From NCBI GenBank assembly GCA_034687125.1, contig JAQGBZ010000156.1, forward strand, positions 62,001-126,000: a stretch of 64,000 nucleotides of DNA, in the 5' to 3' direction. Positions 15,325 through 30,300 of this stretch are shown piece by piece. This DNA is from Neelides folsomi (taxonomy: Eukaryota > Arthropoda > Collembola > Neelipleona > Neelidae). Positions within the stretch are counted from its first letter, which is position 1. The number at the start of each line of letters is the position of its first letter. Below the pieces are notes generated by a model, which did not search any database, was not told the DNA's origin, and saw only the letters and a program-made list of their open reading frames with translations. Made by a program: the position numbers and the translations under genes.

Positions 15325-18300
15325 ATTTCGGAGACTTGTGGGCTGAGTATAGCCGAACTGGAAGCAATGGCAGCCCGACAAGCCCGCCAGTTGGAGACCC
15401 AAGATCAACTCCTTGCCGCCAAAGCCCAGAGATTGAGATTCCTCAAGTCGGGCGGGGAGGCAGAGAAGCTCCAACGACTGAGGGAAAAGGTGGCTTCACA
15501 GGAAGAACGCCTCCGAAAGCTGAGAGCCCTCCGTGGAAAAGTCCAATCTAACCGAACTGTTAATTCCTCCCTCAGTAAGTCGAAATTAAATCCTTAATAT
15601 CAAATACCTTCAATATGAGATCCGTACCTTTTGAAGATTAGGAGCACTGAATAGATTAAATTAACCAGAGTTAAGCTCCGAAAGGCTTCCATTTGGAATT
15701 ACCCAAGAAGAACGTTGGTTGCTTATGCTTTAGTAAATGGGAATAGTATCTCTCCGCTCTCGGTCTAATTTATTTGATTTGAAACGAAGGGGTTCTTGGG
15801 TTTAAAGGAAATCGATGGAAAATAAAAACTTCGTTTTTAAATAAATAGCCCCCCTTAATTCTAGTTTGGGGAGATGGGGAAAGTTTGGGGATAGCATAGT
15901 AAGCAGAAAACGTAATTCTTATGATTATACCATACATATCATGATTCAACCACTAGATGCATAGTTTTTATGGAATGAGACGAAGAACCTCATTTACACT
16001 TGACTACTTTTGTTCGACTAAACGATTTCTTCGAGTCACCTACCAAGTCTTTACACATTCTTCAATGGCAGAAGGAGAAGAAGTAAGCATTATTTTATGC
16101 AAGTTCTCTCAATTTCAGAAACTAATTTTCCATACCCTATCATGCATTTCCGCATAAAATACTAGCCGGAATTGGATCAAGAAAAGAAGACTATGCAATA
16201 ATATTAACCAGTATATTATAGGCTTAAACCAAATTATATTCCTAGGAGGAAGATGAGAGAATAATTAAGTGAGCCGCATGTGGGACCAATTTTGGTTTGA
16301 AATTGAACCTCCTGGAGCCATTCACTTAACCCGATTAGTTAAAAACCGTGAGATACTACTGATATTTCTCTCAATCACATTAAAAGTTCTCCTTTAATCC
16401 ATATATAAAATGTGTATATGCCGTTTTAAAACAAGCCATGCGACAAATTGTAGCTGTAAATTTTCATTTAAATCCGACATTTATTTCCCCATTTTCTCTC
16501 TGGTTTAATTGCTTTGATGAGTCAGACTGGTGATTTAAAAAATATCTCATGGCACTCTCCCCTCTTTCCTTTAATTTGGATAAACATGGAATTGCTCTTC
16601 GGGCCTGCCTTTTCCCTTTTTTCCAAGTCTCTTTAAAGGTTTAATTCGACTCAACTCAACGAGAGGGTAAATCAGGAAGCGGGAATCGCCGCCGACGACA
16701 CTAAGGAAAGATTAGATGGTAGATAGAGTTGTTAATAGGGAAGGAAATGCTACATTTCCTCTTTCATCTTCTCTCACAATGGGAGCGGAGGCGAGTGAGA
16801 GATTCTCCGACTTTTCCCCCTTTACTTCATGTAAAAGTCTTATCGCCAAGTTCCTTCCTTTAAAACTTCGAATGCATTTCAAAGAATGGCCTTTGGTTAA
16901 AAGGGGTAAATCTTCAAAGATGGATATCCACGCCAATTTGAATTCTGCTCTCATTGAGAGTCGAGAGGAACGAGAGGGTCTGCTCATTGTTATTTCGTAA
17001 AATAGTGAGCCCATTAGCCATAAGAGATAATGTCACTTTTAAGTGTATTTTAATGCAGATGGAAAAAACCTAATGAACCCACATTTGTAAGAATAACGAG
17101 TTTATCTTAATTCCAAGTTATAAGAAATTAATAGTGGGAAAATGAGAACTCGTCTGCATTGCTTGACATAATTTAGGATATGAAGGTACTTGGGGAGGAG
17201 TAATGGAATCTTATCATGCAATCGTATTTTCCTCTTTTTCTTCATGAATCCCTCTGAAGACAAATGTCGTAGATATTCTGACAAGATTCTTCGAGCTTCA
17301 AGACAAGTTGTAGTAAGATATGCATGTATAATCCATTTGTCATTTGTTCTAAACTAAATTTTATATAACTACCGCTGTTAATTTAATCATTTTCCAGAGG
17401 AAATACTTTTTAAGTGCTGGGTACAAATTAAGCGTCTAATATAAAGACATCATGCTTCAAAGTCAATTTATAAAAACAAATTACGCAGAGCTTTAAGTTG
17501 AACTTGTTTGCCGATTTCAAATTAGATAATGTTCCAGCTTTTTATTAATAAATAAGTTTATTGGTGGTGAAATGAAAGTAGTTTTTAATCAAACTAGAAT
17601 GTATTTCCTGTGTTTTTAATGATAAACCTTTTAACGAGGTTTGAACAAAATAAAAGCAATTTAGTAGAACATTTTATTATGAGCTAAAAGGGTGGTAAAT
17701 TTTTATATTTACTTAAAGAGCAAACTATAAATTGATTAATTGGTATGTGCAGCTCATTTCGTTTTAAGCTTTTAACAGTTTTTACAAACGCAAACAGACC
17801 CCATTAAAAATATTTCCAAATAAACCATTTTCTTACTTGTAATCATGAACGAATTTAATTTTTCTATTCCCATCTTGAACTCTGTTAAAGCTGCATATTT
17901 TACCCAATCTAATCAACATACTTTAATACTTAATAATGTACATACCAAAAATTTGCATTCTTTAATCGTATGAGAGGTATGAGGAAACTTCAGAGAAAGA
18001 TTTTATTTGATAAAGGGCCTTTGAAAAATTATTTTATGTATGAGAGATTAGTAATTCAATTCATAGAGGCAACGAAGTTATCTTGAGTCGATCTGTTCAA
18101 CAGATATTTATTCCATCTTTTTTGAAACACAAGTGATAGGACTTCAGAAGTTTTAAATGGACTTGTTTAGTATATTTCGAGAATATTAGATTCTTTTGAT
18201 GTGGCTAATGGAAGTGGAAGAGCCTTTTTTCCATGGCATACATTTTAATCATATTATCCTAGCATTAGCTGCAACGCTGGCACTTTACCACATCGAATAC

Positions 18301-21300
18301 CACATCGCATACGTACGTATTTTACTGGAATGAGGAGACAGAAAGAAGGACAGGAAAGAAAATTTTGCATATTGAAAAAGAGTGAAAGCGAAAGAAATTT
18401 GCATAAAGGAGGATCAGACTTTCTTTAGATATGTGTAAACATGTAAGTATACCTAGTATGGACTTCAGTTTACATTAGATAACCAACAATACGTATACAT
18501 TTATATGTATATTCTCTCTCTATCGTTTTTATACGTATCCTACTATTGTACATTAGTTAGATATAAATTCATGCAGCTTCATATAATGAGAATGACTATT
18601 GGCATATGAAATACTGATATGATCAAATGGATCAGCTCTCAATGTCAGCACACATCTATCTTTGGTATATGTCATCTCTTATAAATATAATAGCAGGTAT
18701 CTGCATATAAAATATTAAATGTATGTTATTTGTAACGTACGGGTACGTATGTATAATATTTTACTCTGTTAGATAGCTCTTGAAGTAAAAGCTTTCTCTC
18801 CCACTACCTTTACATCTCTGAAATGTTTGAAGTGACTTATGCTTATGAGAGATAGCTTCAGACCTCCAACGAGTAGCGAAATGTGTTGGAAAAAGAAATA
18901 AACGGTTGGGTAGAGCTAAATCGATTTCCCTTGCTTGTTTTAATTATCATGAAGTGTTTGCATTACGTGCATTGAGAGAAAAAAGTAAAAAACCAATTAC
19001 ATTTTTAAAATGAGGTACAATGTCTAAAGTACCAAACGATATCATCAAATGCCTTATAAGATGAAGAACTCATAATATTTGAATAATATTTAACGTTAGT
19101 AGAGGGGCACTCTAGATTTGTTTAAAGTAAGAATTCTAAATGAAGCAATCAAAAATAACAAGCATTGACAAAAAGATTAAAAATTTTATGGCTTTCGATG
19201 AGCATACAAAGTTGGTATTACATGGGTACTTGGCATGGTACGATATGCAATATGTCCGTGTTGTGACAGGTAATAAAATATCAACTCTCATGAATAAAAT
19301 ATTTCGAATTGAGGATGGGAATTGGAACATGCCATATGGAGAAAGGAAATTGAATTCTTATGAAAATGTTGTAAAATGAGACTTCAATATTGAGCCAATG
19401 AAAATATTAAACACACAAGTTGGTATGTAATATTTTCTTCAAATAAAAGCGATCTTCTTAGAGCCCAAGATCTCAACTCCTAGCTACATTGTACTTACAT
19501 TTTACGATCTTTGGTATTTATGTATAATATATTAAGGTAAATTGAAGTCTACAAGACCTTTCAAAATTGCGGTACACCTTTTATGCCTTTGTATCTTTCA
19601 TGAACTCCCCCAGTTACCCACATTTGAGATTTTGAGTACGCCAAGGGTGCGGATAACGATGGAACAGAATAGTCAAAAAAATGCGAAAAAAAACTTTAAT
19701 ATTTGGATTTTCTTTTGTGCACAGGCTCTGACCTCGAGTCCCTCCGCGCGGTCTTCAATGAGAAAGAAAAAGAGCTCTCTTTGGCGGTCGCGAAAGTGGA
19801 TGAGCTGACGAGGCAGTTGGAGGATCTTCGACGAGGAAATAAAGACCCTGCGAATGGACAAACAACAGCTGCCGCTGAGCTCGAGAAACTGAGACGTGAG
19901 CTAATGGTAAGGATATCACATGCTATCATGGCATTATCGGTGCCCTATTCATTACACACTCACCCTGCTCCTCTTTTCCTGGGCCACTATGGGAGGAACA
20001 TTAATTATATGGACTTGTGAGGAGGACGGAGCGGATCTCATTCCTACCAATTACATGCCATCAGCGGTCGTTGGTTCCAGAGAATATTGAAAAAAATCAT
20101 TGTATGGGAAGCCACTTCTGACAAAATGAGATCCTCATGCCCGGTTTATTGTGACAGTCTCCGTTCCCTCGATGTATATGCGGCTGTGTATGTGGAGCTA
20201 GGAATGAGTCCCTTATTGATAATAGAACCTCCGGAGCTAAAGTATTAAATTCATTCTCACTGTCATCAACTCTTCCACATCTCCACTCTTGTGACAGCCA
20301 GGCTGGGACTAATTATTCAAACGACAGGCCATGAATGCGATCTTTGTCGTGGGTTTGTATTAGTTGCGGAATAGAGGGCTATCTGCTGTAAATTTATTAT
20401 AAGGATGAAAACGCAAACATAATTTCCCGGATACATTACAACAGATATCTGCACGTAATGACGTCTCTCTCCGTATATTATAGTACATATTTGAACAAAC
20501 TCAATCTAATAAATTTTCACAAACAGTAGCTCAAACAGTAGGCAACCTATTTTTAATTAAGCTGTTACGCCTTCTCTAACGAGCACAAATTCTCTTCAAT
20601 ATATTTCTAATTTGATGGAAAAACCCGCCTAACAATTATCTTGCTCTCATTTAGGCCTCTTTTTAGAGCTAGGATGAACATGGATGACTGGTGATAGAAA
20701 TTGGGAAAAGCTTCATTTCAACCATTTTACAACTTTGATTATGAGACTGAAAGCTTTCAAGCTAATAAAATGGTTCATAGGAAAAGCATTTTATCATTAT
20801 ACGAATTATACCTTGTTAAATTATAAAAACTTCCCAGAATCGTGCTCATTTCATGTTTCATCAAAAATACCCCAAATAAGCAATGCTTCCCTTTTGTTCA
20901 TTTTGTTTCCGTCGTTTTTCTACAATGCGAACAATATTTAATATAACTAGGTATCTATTATATACCTAATATGTTGTACACGCTACAAATTCTGGGAGTG
21001 AATCATTTGACCTGAAAGTTGAAAGAAATTCTAAGAATGGAGCTTTTAGTATTTTACTAATGCTCTTACATTCCAAATTCCCATTGAAAAAAGTTGAAAG
21101 GGATTTATTCATTCGTCGTAGAAACCCTTTGTTGAAGACAAAATAATTTTTGAGAAAATTTGAGATGTCATTCGCGTCAAATCTTAACGAAGTTTGTGTT
21201 GAAAGAGGAAATTCCTTCATTTTCTTTCTCATTTCCCCCACCCGGGTGTTTCTGACTTTCTCAGAACAACTTGAAGTTATAGTGAGAAGAGAACAAGAGG

Positions 21301-24300
21301 AGAGTAATGAATATTTAAGATTCATCCTGAGATTGGAAGGATCAGCAGGGATTCATGGTTAATATGATCTATGAAGATGGGATTAATAATTTGAGAGGGG
21401 TAAAAGAAAGAGTTTCAAGCTTACGGGAGTTTGGAACATATAAAATTCCCCTCTATGCTTTTCTTGTGATATAAAATCACTTTGAATACTTTTTAAGTTA
21501 GGTTAGTTTATTGTAAAGAGTCTAATTAATAATATATAGGGTTCTTTGAATCTATTCGATATTCACTACGAGTGATAAATTTGCCCGAATTCTCGTGGGA
21601 ACTGAACTTAAAGGCGGCCTTTGAAGCCCTTGACATGGTCCGCCTCTGTTCGCTATATATTAATAATTCACCTCCTACTTACGACGAGTTGAATAACGCA
21701 TTGGATCTAAAGAAGGTCTCAAAACCTCACCTTCTTATTATAATATTAGATACCTTAAACTATGTAGGGTAGCTAAGAATAGAAGGGTTAGGCTAACTAG
21801 AAGCGAAACGACTGAACCGAGGGATTACACACGTACGAATATCGATAATACCTTTGTATAAGATACAGAATAAATAAATAGTAAAAGGAGCGAAGAGAAA
21901 GGGGAAATCGGGTCGACGAGGCCCCTTAAGGTTCCCCCATATAACTATTTTAATACATTTCTTCCAAATGTGATTATACGGAAGAGGTCCTTGTTTCACG
22001 AGATACTGATGTGTCATTCGGGTGTCAGGGAGGGGATAAGGTGCCGGGCGGGCAAAGTGGCTTCTTCTACACTCCTTTAGGAAACTTGAAGGATTAGAAC
22101 TTCCCAGAGTGAGTGAGTGAGTGAGTGAGTGGGTGAGTAAAAGAATTGAGAGACGTCTGCGAAATCACTTCTAGTTTCTTCTTCATTGAAAAACACACGA
22201 ACTTTTCTCTCCTCGGACCCGGATTGTGTTTTGTTCAGGGGCTTCGATCCGGAGGGAGCTTGGAGAATTTGGATCAATCGGAGAAGCTCCTTCCACTCCC
22301 AGCGTATATAATATATATGCTGATTTCCCACTAGTCATTGAGCGACTCGGCCGAAGAGAGAGTTCACTCTCCCGTTTACAAATGATCTCACTGGGAAACA
22401 TTTTAGGGACTCATTCAATGCATTCCATTATTGTTTGTTTGTTCGACCCGAGAAACTTTCATGAAATGAAATAAAGAAAAAATACTTTTGTTTCATTACA
22501 TCATCGGCTAGTGTGAGAACTGGAAATATTGTGAATCTTATAAGAGGAGACGAAAGAAACTGGACAAACTCAGAAAGATTATGGTGAGACTTGAGATCTG
22601 CATTTTCCAATCTTATAAATCTTCTTTTATCTTTTCTCCCAATTTTCTCCATTTTTTTTACTTCATGTCTCTTTTATGCTGATGAAGGCGATTGGATATT
22701 CATAACAATATTATCTGTAAAGCTTAACAATGCAAAAGATTCACTCATCTGTCAACTAAAGAACTTTTTATAAACTTCCCATGTCTTGTGAAAGTTGTAA
22801 CGAAGTCTCAAGGGATGACGGTTCCCTAATTGTTGTTTCAATAATAATTCAAACGAAAGAGGAGTTTAGAAATAATGATGAACCCTCAGAGTTTTGAATT
22901 ATACAACAGTAAGGTATATGTATTTTTCTTTCTTTTTTCATTGTCCTTCTTTCAGATGAGTTGTCAGCGGTTCTATTTACTTTTCCCTAGGTGCAATTGA
23001 CGCGAACCGTATTATTTTTTCTTTCATTGAATCACAAATTGGCGAAACTAATAGATTCCTATTGACATAATTATATAACTTGTATGCTTTTAGACTTTGC
23101 TATCTAACTTGACTTTATTTTTTCTAAAGCATTCGAATTCTTCAAACTTTCTTAGGTCTTTGTTTTTATAAAGATTAGTAAAAATAATGACTTGAAAACA
23201 TTTTTATTTATTTTATAGCTCTTCTAATAGATATTGCATGTAGAGTAAATTTTACTCGTAATAAGTACATTGATTGAATTTTACTCAAACCATTTTATGG
23301 CTGATTAATCATTTTTATTTGTTTAAAGTTTTTTACAATTTTACGACCCTAAACAAAATGTATCTTTGGTTTTCATTTCCCACTACATAAACGCTAGATC
23401 TTAAAGCAAATTACAAACATCAAGAACCTCTGGAGAAATAGCTAGGTGAATAATTTGAATAGGAAGACGATTCGTCTACTTTATTGATTTGCTGCTAGTA
23501 AATTGAAAAGGCCGTTTCGTGTAATCTAAAGTGGAATTAGAATGATGGGAAAATTAATGGGGCATCTTAGGTAGCAGGAATTTATTAGAGACATTATAGC
23601 GAAGCGGGGAGTCGCATTGAATACTGAATAGGTTACCTGCGTGCATCCAAACATTTGAATAATTGTCAACTTAATCTACTTAGCCAATAAATTCACAAAG
23701 CAGCAAATTATTTAAGCGAATTAAAATTGTAAATTAAAATGATGAAGAAACTACTGATATGTATTGTAGATAATATGTCCTTACCAATAATACCCAAATA
23801 TGTTCTTACCCATACCTTCTTTAAGTACCTACTTTATGAAATTAAAATCGAATAAGTTGCGTGTGGCATACGCAAACCCTTTGCACCGATCGTGGTTTTT
23901 CCCTGGGCACTCGCATTTTCCAAATGTGATTTATAACTAAAATTGACATAAGGTCAGCAATAAATCTTCTAATGGTTTTAATCTTTTTATAGTATCGTCA
24001 AAAGTTACGGGAGGCCCAAGCGACCCGGGTGGCAGCTCAAAGAGCGGCTCTCTCTCAACGGCAAGAAGAATCTTTGCGGGTCGACCGGCGAATTGCCGAA
24101 TTGCAAGAGAGATTGCATCGGAAGAGACTTTTAAATCACCAGCTGGCTGCTACACTCAAACATCAGGTAAGAAGATTGATTGTCCAGACTTTCTCTCCCG
24201 CTCATCTAATTGAGTGAGTGTATATCCTTATGTGTGGTAGCCACATTCCCTCAACTATTCCCATTTCCTTCCCAACTTTGCCAATTGGATAAAAAGGAGT

Positions 24301-27300
24301 CGCCTCCGTCTCCTCCCACTCTGGATCATTCGATTACTATTTTGTGGAAATACAGAGTAATTGTCCTTGACACTAGGTATTTAAGACATGAAAGCCACTT
24401 CCTCTCTCACCACGATGTTTGACAAGAAGGTAGAGGAAATGAGACATTTTCAGAGATAACTTCGTAGCTTACATTTAATCCAATTAGTGAAGGAGTTTCT
24501 CTTCCTAACCCCTAGAGAACCCCAAACTTGTGGTTATAATGTCCTATTTATTACTCGCCACATCACACACATCCGCTCGTATTGACGTCTTAGTCCCTTT
24601 GGCCCCCAAAAAGTTAAGAACTGGAGATCATTATGGTCTTCTTCATGGGGTTTTACCCAAGTGGAGTGAGTTGTCTTCAAGCCCCCAGATTTCTGAGTAT
24701 TTGATTGGGGATTTGGGGATTAACGACTCTCGAAATTGATGATTAAGCCAAAGAGCCTCTGTGTCGATTCTGAGATGAAATGATTTGAAAGCGTTAAAGT
24801 TCTTTTAAGACTTTAATGGAAGTTGAAAGAATCGAGGCAGAAAAGATGAAAATGAGGCAGAAGAACTTTTTTAAAATGACACGTCAATATGTCAACTTGA
24901 GGCTTTTATAAAATTAATGAATGGTTAGAAATGTCTCGGATTATTCATATTTTATGAAAATTCGTTTCATATAAAGTAGTAATTTATACAATATTACATA
25001 AATTGATTTTTAATCAAGACACCTTATTTTATTCACCACCAAAGAATACGAAAGAACTCAACTCGTACAATAAAATTTCTATCAATTTATTTGTGCAATA
25101 TTCTAGTAAATACGCTAAAGTAGGTAAATACTTTCTTCTAAATATGCATTATTATGCAGTACGTATAAGTATGTATTTATTTTTTCGTAAACGCATCAAG
25201 TCTTTAAGAAATGAGAAATGGCAGGGCGGAAAATTTTCATTTTATAAATGTGGCTCAGAGTTCAGGTGTGCCGAACTTATCGTTAAGAAAGTTTTCCCCT
25301 GGTAGTCTTCTCAACTTTTTTGTGGGTTATTTTAAAGGGAAAAAAGAAAGCGAGATAAGTGAAGAGAAGGAGTGGGAATGAGATTGAGAGCCAGGAGTTT
25401 ATTAAAAGCTCTCAACTTCAATCCTCATTAAAGAGAGTGAGTCGTCGCTTCCCCCGGAGCGAATCTTCTAAATAACTACTTCGCATCTTTAATAATTCCA
25501 GCGTAAGAAAAAGTCAAAAAAGTAGGAAAATAGGAATTGCAGATTCGAGGCTTCCCTATATATCCCAACGAGGGTCTGAGAAATTTTCATTTATAATAAA
25601 GAGCCCGGAACTTAATCACTTAAATTAAGGGCTGAGGAAGAAAGTTGGAGCTAATGGCCGTAGCGGGGAGTGAAAGAGATGAAGAAAGGAAATTGATTGT
25701 TAGAGAAGAATATTAAAGCAAAACCGTCGTTCTTCTTTTGCCCTCTCTGGCTCTCTGCGGTGCTAAGAATGCTGTTTAATAATAACCTATATTTATTGTA
25801 CGCAGTCATTATAAATACCGAGGGGGTTTCGATTATTTACTAAGCCCCATGGTAATATCGTAATAATTGCCAAGATCTCACTTCTTAGAAACTAAATAAA
25901 TTCGCCGAGGTCTCTGGACGACTTTAGCTGGGAATAAATGAGGAAAGTTGAGGAGGAATAGGGTAATAAAGATTGCATATTTTTCATTAGTGTGAATATT
26001 CCAACTGCCCAGGGACTCTTTTTTCCTTCCCGCAGAGCTCTCGTTGAGAAATTTGCGGATTTTGATAAAGGTCATGAATTTTTAGTAATTACATAGCCCA
26101 CCATATTGTTCCGTCATGGGCTATGGCTTAACGTCCATAAAGTTGTTCTCGCGTTGACGTAAACGAAATATTTGGAATTTCGGTTGGCCGAGGTTCTCGA
26201 AAATTCTTCCTCCTTCCTTCCAACTTCAAGTAATATAAAGTAAAAAAGGAGCGTGAGAAGGGAAAATATGGAATCAAATAGAGAACAATATGTCTAAAAG
26301 AATAATGAAGCGAAAGTGAGACCACGGACCCGTAAAATACCAATGGTTAAATAATGAGAAATTCCATTCCGAATTTCGGAGTGTTTTGAAGGACGAACTT
26401 CATATTAATATAAGGAATCAAAGGTCGAAAAGGAAATATTCAGCCAGATCGAAAGTTGAGTTGACTCGTGCGGGAAAACATTGTTATCCAACATACCGCC
26501 CTCACACACTAATCGATCTTCTCGCTGGTTACCGATATAGGACCCTTTGTGTTTGGGTGTGTTGATGTGAGTGAAGGAAATGGGAATAGCATGTACTCGT
26601 GGTGGAAGCGGATGCGTGAGGCGACAGACAACACGCTCCTTTCCACTCGGAACTCCTCAATGTGGAGGAAATCGGTGAAAGATTGATGTATTGAATTGGA
26701 GGCTAAAGAGCATTGTATTTATTTTCACACAGGAGAGCGTCGACGACTTCGTCTCCGGTCCTAATAAGAATGATCCAAAATATCAGACCTTGCCTTACAA
26801 CGCGAAGCTCTTTGCCTTCTCGGCCAACAAAGATCAGCAGCAAGAGAATTTCGAGAAGGCTATGCAGCACCAGATGCAAATTCTTCAAATTGACCAATCT
26901 TCTCATCATCAGAACAAAACTCCACTTTCTAACAACGTCCAAATCCATCAGATCTTAGCTCAAAACCACATCAATGCCAAGAGCGGGCTCATCCACAGTA
27001 ACAACATCATGAGCCATGGACATCATAGTAATTCTCAACCTAATTCACCCGTTTCGGCCTCCACAACGACGGCAAGCATTCCGAATGGACTTCAAATGGT
27101 TCATAGTACCATGGCTAACAACAACGTGTCGAGGGGAAAAGCGTTCCCGATTTCGACAGAGAATAATTTCCCACTCGTGCGGCCGAGCAACTTTGTTCCG
27201 ACTGGAGGCGCTTCTTCAAACTCCATCCTACTCAATCTTGGCTACAATGGAGGGAACAGTCAGCAGGTAATTCCATTCTCTCGTCCTCAAAAATTGTTTC

Positions 27301-30300
27301 CTTAAAGTAAATATTGAAAGAGAAAGAAATTGTTTTCCATCAGACTTTCATGTTCGCAATCGGGAATTTTCAATAATTAATGAGTTTCCTTCAACTTTCC
27401 ATCATGCAAGACGAGAGACTTATGTGGATATTATATATATTGCCACTGTATTTCTTTTCTATTTACCTTTAGCCTTTAAATTACCCTGTGCTACCACGAG
27501 TGGAGGAGGTGAATACACAATGCATATACCAACTTTCCACTTACTGTTTGAATATTATGCGGACTAGGACTTGTAGCATTACGATATGGGAAATTGCAAT
27601 ATAGGAATATACGTTTTCTACTTATATTGTGATATTTACATTTTTCATGAAGTTCCGATTTCAATTTTAAAAATTTAAAAATCTATCACTTCACTGTCTC
27701 AACTCGATGTCAAAGTTAAATATTTTATTAGCAATTTTAAGACAAGGATGGCTACAATATTGTCATATTAAAAATGTAGAGCTATCCATATTCACCCAAA
27801 ATATTAGTTTTGTAGAATCTACAAATTACACAATTTCAAATGCATAATAGTACTTATATGGAAAGGTCAGACATGTAAGTTATAAATAAGGGATAAAGAG
27901 ATGTGTAAAGAAAAAATCCCAAGATGAAATGGAAACACAAATCCTCGAGGTACATAAATACTCCACTTATAAGCCCAAGCACGAGACGGAGAAAAAAGTA
28001 TTTATCTGTATATGAGACAGCATGGTAAATGTTGTGTTGGTTCGGGCAAGAGAACCGTCATGAGTCTCATCTACCAAATGGAAGTTGAGCGAAATTGTGG
28101 ATGCATTTAGAGAATTAAAGGAGAAGGAAGAGAATTTTTATTTATGGCCTTGAAGCTCCTTTGGTTCATTGGGGATTTAGTGGATAAATCATATGAGGGA
28201 GTGATTAGTGTGAAAAGAAGGGGAAAATCCGAGTAAAAGTGGGCAAAGTCATTTGTGCTTCATCTTCCACTAGCATTTCCTTCCGCTGGCCTTCGGCTCT
28301 CCTCTCAAAGTGGAATGTGAATGAGTAGAAAGAAAAGAAATCTCTCCTTATGAGAAAACCATGGAAGGTAATGAGGAAAGAAAAATGGCTCTTAGAGAGA
28401 ATTCCAAGAGAGATATTTGAAGAAAGTCAGGATTATTTGAAAGATTGATATGCAGGATGGAAGATAGTTCCTAATAAATGAATCTTGGATTGTTTACTCG
28501 CGTGTCACTAGATACACGGCGAGGTTGAGGGTGCTTCAGGCGTCTTCAGTGACACTTTCAATCGTGGGGTAAGTGAAAGAAATGGAGGAAACCTTAATCT
28601 GGTCATCCTCAGAGATCCCCAAATCCTCATATAGATATAATAAGACATATTCGAACTTACTATATGGTACATTTCTCCCTCTTTTCTCATTGAAAGGGCA
28701 TGTGAGGGCTTAATATGAGAATTCCGAATTCCAATGGTACTACATTAAGTACAGTAGTGCGGCGTTCCAGATAGAGTTAGGAGGTTCCTTTTAACAGAGA
28801 CTGAGAATCTCATATCCTTTTCAGCTTCGAAGTTTAGTCACCTCTCACGAGTGAAGGAAGACTTTATAAATCTTCTTTTCAACTCTGGTCCCTTCATCAG
28901 ATTACCCTTCTTCCGTGATCCTTGAGTCTAACCCACAAGTTTCAACTCGACGATGTGGATCTGAGAGTGAAAGAATATATCGTGTATTAGAAAGTATAGT
29001 CTACTACGAAAACAATCCCATTCCAACCCCACCCGCACGTTTTTAAATCAATGGTCTAGAGACATTTTATGACACTCTCAGCGGGAATCTTTTTGATTAT
29101 GGATTTTCACTATTTGAGAATGGAGCTCAAATCGGGTTTCCAACTCTCCATTTTCAATAATAGTACTATACACTAGAATGGAACAAAGCATGGACTAGAT
29201 GTTATTATTATATAACGGAAAGAATTACATACTTTAGACTGGAGAAATGGAACAAGAAAAAATTTGATTTATAAAATTCGATTGTAGGTCGTTGGGCCAA
29301 AGGAAAGTTCGTCTTCCGGGAGCAATGCGTCGGTGAGTGGAAGCAGCGTGAGCGACGGTTTCAGTACTGGAATAATGAGTGGAATGGGAGCTCCTGGGCG
29401 ACCAGCAAAACCGGCTTTACCACCAAAACCGCCGAAACCTACACCACCGCCCAGACAAGCCCCCGATGTCTTCTCTTTCAATCAAAGGTATGTGCTTTGT
29501 GTCTCCTCCATTCTTTTCAGAATCTCTCCGGTTGCCTGTGTGCAGAGGATGGAGATAAAGGATCGGATAATAATGGTTCCACGAGACCCAAAATCCGATT
29601 TCTATTCCATTCTTCCTTCATATTGAGAGCGGATCTGCTCAAGAGAGGAAGTGAGATTGGGAAAAGAGTATTGCTCCGGGACAGAACTTACCCGGAGAAG
29701 GTGGAAGAAATTGATTCTGACTCTTTTCCTAATGATTGTGTGGTGAGGAGCGAAACCGGAGCCTCATTTTTCTTTTTCTCCAATGATAGATCTTCTTCAA
29801 CGAGCGGAGGGCAGAGCGAAGGAGTGATGCATGACAGGACTGAATTACCCATCAAACCCAAACCCCTGTTTCTGAAAAAACACATGGGAGGCTCACACTC
29901 TTCCTCGGCTAATGCCCAGCTGTCAAACTCTTCAGAGAAAGAATCCAATATAAGCAGTACGACGGTGAGTATTTTGCCAATCTCTTTGCCTTTCACTACT
30001 CCAGTGTACTTTGTATCTTGGGTTTGTTTGAGGAGGTTTTTTGAGGTTTGGCCGTTTGCCTCGGGTATTTGAATTTGAGAAAAAGGGTAATAAAATTCAC
30101 ATGGAGGACCCCAGAGAAAGTTCCGGACTGAGAGCGGAACCACTCTCCGAATTGCTCTACAGAATTGAGCTCATTTGACCGTATTGTGTGTTTAGGTTCG
30201 AGTGTCGATCAATCGGCGGATCGAGATGCCACCCGCCTTCCTTTTCCCGGAAAGCGATCCTCCACCATCTGATTTGATTCCGGAACATCAGTCATCGTCA

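Noticed and set aside
16712-17014. 100-residue minus-strand and 94-residue plus-strand frames inside an ASPP intron
   Set aside because: They are antisense of each other, with no known motif and no splice context suggesting a nested gene.
13846-18462. Two copies of the 13-mer TACCTAGTATGGA (13846-13858 and 18450-18462)
   Set aside because: They sit beside TACATA-rich simple sequence with no longer shared flanks; too short to define a repeat family.
29488-29789. Open frame running through an ASPP intron into the next exon
   Set aside because: A GTATGT donor at 29488 and an AG before 29790 join in matching phase (completing an Arg codon), and the translated intron looks unlike ASPP; the openness is chance.
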